Translations under genes and position numbers: made by a program
From: Trichopria drosophilae
Taxonomy: Eukaryota; Arthropoda; Insecta; Hymenoptera; Diapriidae
DNA: 64,000 nucleotides
Assembly (NCBI GenBank): GCA_030407085.1
Contig: CM059582.1
Span: 93,565,001 to 93,629,000 of the forward strand
Direction: 5' to 3'
Notes under the pieces: generated by a model
What the model saw: only the letters and a program-made list of their open reading frames with translations
Database searches by the model: none
Told to the model about the DNA's origin: nothing
Shown here: positions 33,332 to 42,189 of the stretch, one piece after another
Position numbering within the stretch: position 1 is the first letter of the stretch
Layout of the letters: each line of letters opens with the position of its first letter

Positions 33332-33454
33332 TTTATATCTATATAAACTAGTAAAATTAGTTGAAAACCTATTAAAAAAAAAAATTTTACGCTTTTTTAC
33401 ACAAAAATTACAGTTGTTACTGATTTAGACTTATATGCACGAAACATCAAACGG

Positions 33455-33656
33455 CTATAAGTAAATTCAGAGCATCCGAATGAGCAACTTAAAAAAAAAT
33501 TATTTTGTTGACAAAATTTGGAGTAATAAATTTTGGTAACCAATAAAGAAAATTATTTTGTTGACAAAATTTGGAATAATAAATTTTGGTAACCAATAAA
33601 AAAAATTGTTTATAAAAATATAAACAAACACGTATTCCTTTAGTTTTCAAGTAGAA
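33455..33656. repeat. Foldback repeat B, copy 2, left part
   Basis: Matches 8245-8397 (AAATTCAGAGCATC, ACACGTATTCCTTTA.TT, CAAGTAGAA). A ~55-bp unit with TTGTTGACAAAATTTGGA is duplicated in tandem here (33493-33600) but single in copy 1. The copy is interrupted at 33656 by Gypsy-env. Confidence 0.75.
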
Positions 33657-34821
33657 TGTAACGTGGGACGTTTTTAGTTCTAACAAAAATTAGTTTTCCC
33701 AGAGTTTCATCTTTCTCTAGCTTGTACAGCTGATACTAATAAAATTAAAAAAAAAGGAAATATACTATTTTCCAACATTCGACAACCAGAAGATAAGCTT
33801 CTTGCAACATGTGGCCGAGAGACACATGTCGAGCAACATCGTAGTAAAAATGCCGCGAACCCTCTCGAGGTTCGTGTAAATTTATGATTGTTCGTAGATC
33901 AGTTTTCGATCACACGATCCGCCATAGCCAACGGCCGAAGCATTATCCCATAATAAACTTAAAAATATCTTATACCGATAGAACACTTCCTGTTGTCGAA
34001 CACATGTGGAAAACTAAAAAGACTAAATAATTTTTGTCCCGAATGACGTCACGTCCTCGTTGTTTTTCTTTTAGTAATACCAACAATTACCATTGCAACT
34101 ATTATAATTAATTAACCATTAATTATAGAAGCGTTACTAATAAAATTCATTGTCAGCGTACAATTAGATTTATGTCAATAAGTTTTTGGAAGTATATCTT
34201 ATTCAATTTAATACCTTTTTAACGGTATTAATTTAATAACAATTATGATTATAAGTAATAAGTAATCGGAGTATTGCGCGATGCATATATCATCAATTGC
34301 GAATATGTAATCCACGTAATATTATTATTGTATATTAACTGCTAATTATTATTATTGCGTTTAGATATAAGTTTGTAATATTATATTGTAAGGGAAGATA
34401 GTATACATCATATCCACTTTTCCCTACTTTTCCGGACATAAGCCCTGCCCCTTTTTCTCTATCGTCCAATCTTGACATAGACAATTTTGAACTCGCATCT
34501 CATGAGCATAGAGAGGGAGAAGTCCTAGATCTCTAACCGAGGTGACGATTTAGGAAAATCTATTTTCAAAAATCAGTCCGAAAGTCGACAGTTAGGGCGT
34601 CGACAGTTTAGAAGTCCATTTGAGGAGGCGAAGCTAGGTTGGACCCAAATAATCTCTGGGTTCATTTGCGACTTGTAAGCAATTTGTAAGGCTCGTTTTA
34701 TTTTAATCTCTTTCATATACTTATACAATTTTCTATACAATTTTGTATTTCCAGGATAATTCCTTTTTCTTTTTCCTCTTTTCCTTATTCCATAAAACAA
34801 TACAAATTAATTTAAAAGCTT

Positions 34822-35147
34822 GAAGTTGGATGCTTCTAGTTAAGGTACCAACTTCGAGGTATTGAATTAATGTTTTGAACAAATTTCATGCATCTTAATT
34901 CAAGGACTTGAGGTTGGACGCTTCGTCGTCAAGGTACCAACCTCGAGGTATTGAGTTAAAGACTTGTTGCTAAATTCATTTGATTTTTAAACCAATCCTA
35001 TTTCAAAGGCTTGCGGTTGGACGCTTCGTCGTCAAGGTACCAACCTCGAGGTATTGAAACAAAAGGGATATTCTTTTCTTATTCCTTTTTTTTAGATTAG
35101 AAACAAATACTTGAAGTTGGATGCTTCCTCGTTAAGGTACCAACTTT
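34822..35147 (+). repeat. Four tandem inverted-repeat units in 5' LTR
   Basis: Units at 34822-34855, 34910-34944, 35013-35047 and 35113-35147 each have a GNRGTTGG arm, an ~18-19-base spacer and a CCAACYTY arm. Where the left arm reads GAAGTTGG the right reads CCAACTTC; where it reads GAGGTTGG the right reads CCAACCTC. Common flanks are CTTG before and GAGGTATTGA after. Spacing is 88-103 bp. Confidence 0.75.
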
Positions 35148-35330
35148 AAGGTATCAATCTAACTACGTTTTTTTTTATTAATTGAACCCCACAACAATTA
35201 TTCCCTACTATCCTTTCCAAAAATTATACTATTTTCCAATATTTTGTAATGTACCTAAAATATAAATTATAATAATGATAATAATAATTGTATAATTTTT
35301 TTCACCATTTCTCCACCATCCCGGTCGTCC

Positions 35331-35340
35331 CAAGGTAAGA
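35331..35340 (+). promoter_or_regulatory. Candidate splice donor in 5' LTR
   Basis: CAAGGTAAGA fits the 5' splice-site consensus and lies near the LTR end. Paired with the acceptor at 42140-42141 it would produce a subgenomic glycoprotein mRNA. Use is inferred. Confidence 0.35.
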
Positions 35341-35429
35341 GGGACGAATAATAAATTTTAAAAACTTCTTTCTTTTATTATTTGTACTCCGTTGTGTTCG
35401 ACGCTGGACGTAACAGAGGACATAATTTT

Positions 35430-35447
35430 TGGCGCAGTCGGTAGGAC
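35430..35447 (+). promoter_or_regulatory. Gypsy-env primer-binding site, tRNA-Ser type
   Basis: TGGCGCAGTCGGTAGGAC begins 14 bp after the LTR. It is complementary to the CCGACTGCG-CCA end of serine tRNAs, the primer used by 17.6/297-type gypsy elements. Confidence 0.75.
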
Positions 35448-36689
35448 CGGGATAGAGAGATTGTGAAATAATATATTTATTGTACTAATGAAATTTTTCT
35501 TTCAGCAAAACGAATATAAAATGAACAAAAAGTGTTGTGAAAATCCCATAATGTGATAGTGTAGTTATAACCAAAAACCAAAAAAATAGTAAAATATAAG
35601 AACCAGAGGAACAAAGTGAAATATCTTCTTAATAAATGTAAACTATTTTATTTTCAGTCACATTACTCAATAAAAATTACTCGTGTTTTAACAAAGAAAA
35701 AAAAACGAAAAATCGCAAATAACCTAAAATAAATAAAAAACAGTGAAAATAAAAGTGAAATAAATTTTGATATCATTTACGTGTTTCGAATACCGCGGGC
35801 ATAAGTCCTTTTCGAATTCCGTTTTAGCCGATGCGGACCATAAGTTTTCTTTTTTTAGAAGGCAAAGTCGTTTTACTCTCGATTAAATTCTAAAAAGTTT
35901 TTGTATTTGACAGTGTTGAGCAGAAATAAATTTTCAACGCCTAAAAAGAAGTGTTTTTACCGCGTAAAATAAAAAACCGCAAAGCCGCCAGAGAGCGAAG
36001 TCGCCGTGCAAAACGAGCGAATAAAAAAAAATATTTTAAAGAGTTTAAAAAAGTTTCTTGTTTTTTACCGCGTAAAATAATAAACGCGAAGCCGCCACAG
36101 AGCGAAGCCGCCAAATAGAGCGAAGTCGCCGTATAAAACGAGAGAAAAATAATAAAAAATTGATTTAAAGAGTTTAAAAAAGTTGTTGTTTTCTTGTTTT
36201 TACCGCGTTTGAAATAAATAAACGCGAAGCCGCCAGAGAGCGAAGCCGCCAAATAGAGCGAAGTCGCCGTGCAAAACGAGCGAAAGATAATAAAAGATAT
36301 TGTTTCAAAAGTGTTAAAGAAAACGAGTTTCTTGTTTTCTTGTTTTTACCGCGTTTAAAATAAATAAACGCGAAGCCGCCAAATAGAGCGAAGTCGCCGT
36401 GTAAAACGAGCGAAAAATAATAAAGGATTATTTAAAGAGTTTAAAAAGTTTTTGTTTTCTTGTTTTTACCGCGTTTAAAATAAATAAACGCGAAGCCGCC
36501 AAATAGAGCGAAGTCGCCGTGTAAAACGAGCGAAAAATAATAAAAGAACATTTAAAGAGTTTAAAAAGTTTTTGTTTTCTTGTTTTTACCGCGTTTAAAA
36601 TAATAAACGCGAAACTGCCTAATTACGCTTTTTCGAGAAATCGGTATGCCCACTACGAGTAAAGCCATTTTTCCTTTTAATCGTAATAA
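35448..36689 (+). other. Gypsy-env leader, gag-less, with tandem array
   Basis: The ~1.2 kb where gag should be encodes no recognisable Gag. The first 500 bp are AT-rich. About 35954-36610 is a tandem array (separate entry). A stop (TAA, 36687-36689) precedes the first pol ATG directly, marking a deletion junction near 36610-36690. Confidence 0.6.
35954..36610 (+). repeat. ~120-bp tandem array, about 5.5 units
   Basis: Units begin with TTTTTACCGCGT at about 35955, 36062, 36196, 36343, 36463 and 36583. The last three are exactly 120 bp apart and nearly identical; earlier units are 108-147 bp. Each carries AACGCGAAGCCGCC and GCGAAGTCGCCGTG.TAAAACGAG. Confidence 0.85.
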
Positions 36690-38078
36690 ATGAGTGAAGA
36701 CGGTAAACTCACTCGCAATAAATACGTCTACTTCCATGTAGTACCTGATGATTTTCCCATATATCAAGATGGCCTATTAGGAACTTCATTCTTATCAAAG
36801 TATAAGGCAAAGATTAATTGGGAAGAACAACTTTTAGAAGTTGGCGAAAATAAGTGTCCATTCTATTCACATCCTCCAGTTTTTGTTATATCTCCGCGTT
36901 CCCGACAAATTGTATATGTTCACGTCAAAAATAGTAAAATCACATGTGGATATATGCCACTTTTAAAATTACCCGAAGGAATATTCATGGGAAATGGGTT
37001 AACAGAAAACCACGATGGCAAAGCTTATGTGCCGATAGTTAACACAACAGATATACCATATCCATATTCACCTACCGAAGTAGAATTACAAGAAGTTCAG
37101 GAAACTCAACCAACACAAACAGAATTGGTTGAACAGAAACGTATCACTCGTCGCAGAAAATTGTCCAGATTGAAAATACACCCCTCTAAGATATACAGCA
37201 TTCAAGAAGATTCAAGATATGAAAAAATCAAGGAATTATTGCGCTTAGATCATTTGAATGTTGAAGAACGAGAAGAAGTAGATCTGTTATTAGAAGAAAG
37301 TGCAGACAGATTCTATATCCCGGGAGAACAACTGCAATCCACGCACATCACACAACATGAAATCCGTACTACTGACGAAGAACCCATTTATAAACGTCAG
37401 TATCGTTTCCCAAGAAATTTGCGAGGAGAAATAAATCGACAAGTAGAAGAGTTATTAACTAATAATATTATTCAACCGTCACAATCACCTTATAACACAC
37501 CTATTTGGATTGTCCCTAAGAAAGAAGACAGTCAAGGAAATAAACGCTGGAGATTGGTACTGGACTTCAGGGCACTAAACGAGAAAATGATTGGAAATGC
37601 GTACCAGTTGCCAAACATTTTCGAAATACTGGATCAATTGGGAGGAGCACAATACTTCTCCATTTTTGACCTTGCCTCAGGATTTCATCAAATTCCTATG
37701 AGTAAAAAGGATCAACCCAAAACCGCATTCTCCACGGATCATGGACACTGGGAATTCGCCAGAATGCCATTCAGACTCAAGAATGCTCCTGCTACTTTTA
37801 TGAATTTAATGAATGTAGTATTATCCGGATTACAAGGAATAGAGCTGTTCGTATACTTGGACGACGTAGTGATATACGCAAAAACTTTGACAGAACATCG
37901 CAAGAAATTTCTTAATTTAATACATCGGTTACGCGAAGCAAACCTTCAACTACAAGCTGACAAGTGCGAGTTTTTGAGGCACGAAGTCACCTATCTCGGA
38001 CATCTCATTACACAAGACGGATTAAAACCACTCAAACTTCAAAGAACCCTATGTCGAGACTTACACGATGGCGTTTGA
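36690..38078 (+). pseudogene. Gypsy-env protease remnant and reverse transcriptase
   Basis: A 462-codon frame. Residues 1-44 match the C-terminal end of a retropepsin (FPIYQDGLLGTSFLSKYK) without its DTG active site, so the protease is missing its catalytic part. Reverse transcriptase follows: RWRLVLDFRALNEK (287-299), FSIFDLASGFHQIP (D327) and VYLDDVVIYA (YLDD at 389-392). All look catalytically normal. After the conserved TYLGHLITQDGLKP (434-447) the sequence jumps, losing the RT thumb and most of RNase H. The last ~14 codons are out-of-frame sequence past the junction near 38045. The start is the first ATG after a stop and is probably not authentic, because gag is missing upstream. Confidence 0.85.
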
Positions 38079-40150
38079 AATTGGAAGAACATGATTTTGA
38101 TATCGTTTATAAAGCAGGAAAGAAGAATGCGAATGCTGATGCCCTATCACGCAACCCTGTGAATACAAATACCTTCGAGAATTGTACCAATTTGCCAATT
38201 GAAGTCAATACAGATTTAAAACAATTCTTTGTCGCAGAAGATAATTATTATGGGAATGGCATAATTCACAAGCTAACCCATGAACCACCAACTATACGTT
38301 CGCAACGAATCTCAAAATCTACCATTGAAGGACAGCAATATCGGAAGCAATTGATACGAAAGGAACATAAGAAAACGAAAAAGCTCGAAAAGAACACATT
38401 ACAGCCAACAGTAGATTTACCTCCTGAAGCTCCAACCTCATCAGACAATATAGTAACTAATGAAAATCCATTTTTCGAATCACCTATGTCTCAAACCTTT
38501 GAGACTGAATCTATCGAAGCATCATCCAATATCCAAGATGATGCTCTCTCAGAAACATCATCTACAGAAAAAAACATTCTCTCTGGCTATAACACCGATA
38601 AAGTTGATTGTCCAGACAATGATGTTAGTGACGAAATTGAATGTCATTCCGAGCCAGCGAGTGACGAAGAAGATGAACGAAATCCCATCGAGAAACTACT
38701 ATCGGGAAGAAATATTTTTGAAAGTCGTGACAATTTAATAATGCGAAAGGATAATTGCGTATTTTTCTTCGATGAAAATGGAAAACCTATTGGAACTGAT
38801 ACAGAAGAATATGGAAAGAAACGGAATTTAACTGATTTTGGTCCCAATACAGTTGGTACAGTTAAATCATTGAAAATTGGAAGTAAGCGCTATTTCGGGA
38901 TTTATTTACCGCCGATATCGACCGGAATCAATATAAATAAAGTCTTCGCAATATTAAATCTATGTAGTAAACAGCTAAAAGAATTGTTACACTTATATGA
39001 AATTCAAAGTTTAAGTATTCCGCGTATCGATTTCTCAGATCCTACCCTTTGGAATAAGATGCAAGAAATATTGATAAACCGATTGCGCTCCATCGATACT
39101 AAGATATATATATGTTTAGGATTTGATAAACAACCACCTATGTCTGAGCGGTTTGATCTCATTAAGGAAGCACATAATTCGATAGTAGGCGGACACAAGG
39201 GCGTGAATAAAACGTATAGTTTATTAAGATTTAATTATCAATGGGAAAACATGAAAGAAGACGTTCAAGCTTACATTGAACAATGCCTACAGTGCAAATT
39301 AAAAAAGATTATTCGCGTCAAAACACGAATGCCAATGGCCATTACGGATACTCCAGGCACAGCTTTTGAAAAGGTAGCTCTCGATCTGGTTGGACCTCTA
39401 CCCCCGACAGAAGGCGGAAATCGATGGATTCTCACGATGCAATGTCTACTGACAAAATATTTCATCGGAGTCCCATTACCTGATGCAACAGCTTCTACCG
39501 TGGCAGACGCATTTTTGAAACGTTTAATATGCGTATTTGGACCCCCCAAAATAGTTCTAACCGACCAAGGTTCGAATTTCTTGTCCAAATTAATCAAATT
39601 ATTAACTAAAAGACTTCGTATTCGTCAATTGAAAACCACTGCGTTTCACCCCCAAACTAATGGTTCGTTAGAAAGACCCCACACTACTCTTGTAGAGTAC
39701 TTGCGTCAATTTGCAAATAAAGATAGCGAATGGGATAACTGGGTAGAATTTCCAATGTTCTCTTATAATTCCAATGTTCACGAAGGTACAAAGAGAACGC
39801 CATTCGAGTTAGTTTACGGAAAAAACCCTATAATTCCTTCAAGTCGATCACTTCCTCGACATGAACGGATTGAAACTTATGATAATTACTTGATAAAATT
39901 GTTAGTTCGATTAGATGCCCTACACCATGACACACACGATAATCTACAAGCCGCGAAAGAGAAGTCCAAGATCTATTACGATCAAAGACTTCACCCTGTC
40001 GATTTTATCGCAGGGAACTACGTATTTTTAAGAAAAGGTCTAAAGTCTGGTAAACTAGGCGATTTGCAAGAAGGACCTTACCGTATCTTAGAAGTATTTA
40101 ATGATAAAAATGTTAAAATACGAATTGGGAGGAAGGAAAAGATCGTCTGA
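38048..40150 (+). CDS. Gypsy-env RNase H tail and integrase
   Basis: This frame is continuous with an ATG at 37964, but real homology starts near 38048 with the last piece of RNase H (RLTRWRLKLEEHDFDIVYK and ADALSRNP). A long acidic linker follows, then a gypsy-type conserved spacer (around CVFFFDENGKPIGTDT). Integrase runs from about residue 395 (counted from 37964): zinc site H404/H411/C441/C444 and catalytic D474 (ALDLVGPLPP), D534 (VLTDQGSNF) and E570 (NGSLERPH), with 35 residues between the last two. A C-terminal GPYRILE domain ends the protein. No stop interrupts it. The RNase H catalytic residues are gone with the deletion, so a polymerase made from this copy could not degrade its template unaided. 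Confidence 0.85.
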   Translation, partial: PMSRLTRWRLKLEEHDFDIVYKAGKKNANADALSRNPVNTNTFENCTNLPIEVNTDLKQFFVAEDNYYGNGIIHKLTHEPPTIRSQRISKSTIEGQQYRKQLIRKEHKKTKKLEKNTLQPTVDLPPEAPTSSDNIVTNENPFFESPMSQTFETESIEASSNIQDDALSETSSTEKNILSGYNTDKVDCPDNDVSDEIECHSEPASDEEDERNPIEKLLSGRNIFESRDNLIMRKDNCVFFFDENGKPIGTDTEEYGKKRNLTDFGPNTVGTVKSLKIGSKRYFGIYLPPISTGININKVFAILNLCSKQLKELLHLYEIQSLSIPRIDFSDPTLWNKMQEILINRLRSIDTKIYICLGFDKQPPMSERFDLIKEAHNSIVGGHKGVNKTYSLLRFNYQWENMKEDVQAYIEQCLQCKLKKIIRVKTRMPMAITDTPGTAFEKVALDLVGPLPPTEGGNRWILTMQCLLTKYFIGVPLPDATASTVADAFLKRLICVFGPPKIVLTDQGSNFLSKLIKLLTKRLRIRQLKTTAFHPQTNGSLERPHTTLVEYLRQFANKDSEWDNWVEFPMFSYNSNVHEGTKRTPFELVYGKNPIIPSSRSLPRHERIETYDNYLIKLLVRLDALHHDTHDNLQAAKEKSKIYYDQRLHPVDFIAGNYVFLRKGLKSGKLGDLQEGPYRILEVFNDKNVKIRIGRKEKIV

Positions 40151-40291
40151 TTGGATCGTCTTATCCCTACTACCATAAGGAGTCAGATTTAAGACTCCGT
40201 CATAATTAATAATTTCTCTAATGTAATTTTTGTCGATGTTAATATAGGTTGGCCAATTATAAACGGAAAGGACAGTAAACTATTTGCAAAA

Positions 40292-41393
40292 ATGTCAAGC
40301 AACGAAGCACGTATATATGCGGGAGGAGATGAACTTGCGGCTTCGCGTTTGGATGCCCAGCTCCACAAATGGAGAATTCCCCATTTGAAGGGAAAGGGGC
40401 TAGCAGCCCGAAAAGAAGGAGTCCGCGAGAAACTCGGACTGATGCGGAACCACCAGGTAATGGAGAGAGACCGCGTGCTCGCCGACTTATATGGGGACTC
40501 CGAAAGCCAGTCATACCGTCCAAGAATAAGGGAGACTTGGAAGAAACGACAGTCCGCCAAATACCAGGTGAAAGGGAAACCCACGCATAATGACGATGTT
40601 TTTAAAGAAATATTGTTGGACTTCTTCGGACCAAGGATGGAACCTCCGTACCCAGAGGCACTCACCTCTGGAAATGGTTGTGGACAATAACGCCCAAATA
40701 ATAAGATCTATAAGGAAAATCGGAGATCATCGCGAGAAAAAGGATGGAATCGCAATACTGGAGAAATACCCAAACGTACACAAGTAGGTTCGATACCTGC
40801 GTACGATGGTACGGTGGAGGATCCAACTTTACCAACTCGCGGGGACTTGCGAAAATCCACGCGAGCCGCCATCTACGTGCATCTCAATGATCCAATTTAC
40901 CCTAAAAGAAGGGAACCACGAGCTCCTTCACCACCTAGGTTGCCACCGCCTCCACAGGAAGAAGCTTGGGAGACTGCCAGCACAATGGGAGAAGCTGCAG
41001 CATTACCGGATCCAGAACCGTGTATTCCGGATATAATCGAGACAAAAGCGACAGAAGAAGGAATCGCTAAAACATCGGAGATTTCAAAAGAGATTCCTCT
41101 AACCACATTATTAGTATCCCCTTCGGTTGACGTTGAAAGTGTCAATGGAATCCGAAGGAAATTTACCAACAACACATCGGAAATCTAAGGCCAGGAAAAC
41201 TTATCAAAAGGTGCGGCGCGTAATAGAGAGGTCTACAAGTGACTTATCATACTCAAGTCGTTCTTCAACCACGGAATTTCGCGCACACATCACCACGTCG
41301 AACTTTTGTGCAGAATGCGGGTTCAATATAGTAGCGCTCAAAAAGATTTGCGCCTGCAAATACTGTCCTTTATGCGGCAAGTTGCTAAAATGA
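40292..41393 (+). pseudogene. Unknown ORF between pol and env, Cys-rich C-terminus
   Basis: I do not recognise this gene. It is read in three successive pieces: 40292-40690 (132 codons from ATG, basic, MSSNEARIYAGGDELAAS...), 40814-41188 (proline- and glutamate-rich) and 41127-41393. The last piece ends in a compact Cys motif, CAECGF, then CACKYCPLCGKLL. This C-x2-C, C-x-C-x2-C-x2-C arrangement resembles a zinc ribbon or treble clef. Frame changes near 40690-40800 and 41150-41170 suggest one original ORF of ~360 codons broken by two indels; splicing or separate small ORFs are alternatives. Its place between pol and env is where some retroelements keep accessory genes. No Gag-like zinc knuckle is seen. 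Confidence 0.45.
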
Positions 41394-42189
41394 AAGCAAT
41401 CTTTTTCTTTTTTTATATATTTATATCGAACATTATTATTATTATTATATTTAATCTAATAATTATAGTATTATTACAGTCTCATTATAATTTGTTCTTG
41501 ATTACGACGCGACTTCGTCGTTTGATCTGTGCATGTGCGAACGCCAATTTCAAAATGTGATGACGGTGCAATTATAATATTACAAGCATACCGTCCGAGT
41601 AATTGTTTAAGACTAAACTAAATCGCTATCGCTCTTGTTTTCGTATTCGCACTTTCCGAATTTTCTCGAACCGAATAATAACGCATATACAAATACAATC
41701 GCACTGCTATTTGCGAATACATATAAATACCTTCCAATTCACATATGTCAAATATAGAATCGCCAAAGAACATGATCAATTATTATTATTATTATTATTA
41801 TATTATATAATCCATTATTATTGTTACTATATTATTGAAATGCATCAAAATAATGAGTATCGTAGAATCAATTAATTAGCTGTTCGGGATTGGGCACTCA
41901 CGAAGGAACCAATCCCGAAGTATCAAACCTAATGAATTTTTATATATCCTTGAAAATAAAACTTATGCTGTAATAAAACTATTAGTAAAACAATATGACT
42001 ACTATTAATGTTATTATATATGTTGCTCGCGAAAATTGACAAACAAAAATTTCAATGATATACACATATTCATATTCACCAATTTCTTGTTGTTTAGTTT
42101 TATCCTTTCCTAAAATATTTATCGTAAGATTACTTTTTCAGGATATAAATAATCCACTGCGGAAGCTAAGGAAAGGAAATTAACGAAAA
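41394..42189 (+). other. AT-rich intergenic stretch before the glycoprotein gene
   Basis: No gene is seen. It includes ATT trinucleotide tracts (near 41430 and 41790-41830) and an inverted-repeat pair, TCGGGATTGGG (41884) and CCAATCCCGA (41910). It ends with a splice acceptor. Confidence 0.5.
42130..42141 (+). promoter_or_regulatory. Candidate splice acceptor upstream of glycoprotein
   Basis: TTACTTTTTCAG is a pyrimidine tract plus AG located 48 bp before the glycoprotein ATG, the expected position for a spliced env mRNA. Use is inferred. Confidence 0.45.

Larger units (their letters stand above)
33657..35415 (+). repeat. Gypsy-env 5' LTR
   Basis: 1759 bp, TGT...ACA. It contains ~335 bp (about 34032-34366) and ~33 bp (about 33848-33880) absent from the 3' LTR. 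Near its end lie a splice-donor-like CAAGGTAAGA (35331-35340) and an AATAAA at 35350-35355. Confidence 0.9.

Noticed and set aside
34822..35147. CRISPR-like array (regular repeats with spacers)
   Set aside because: Eukaryotic LTR context, units diverged, spacing irregular, identical array in both LTRs; inverted-repeat units of the LTR explain it.
40189..40665. 158-codon minus-strand frame in Gypsy-env
   Set aside because: Antisense shadow of the accessory-like ORF region; no domain, and opposite to the element's transcription.
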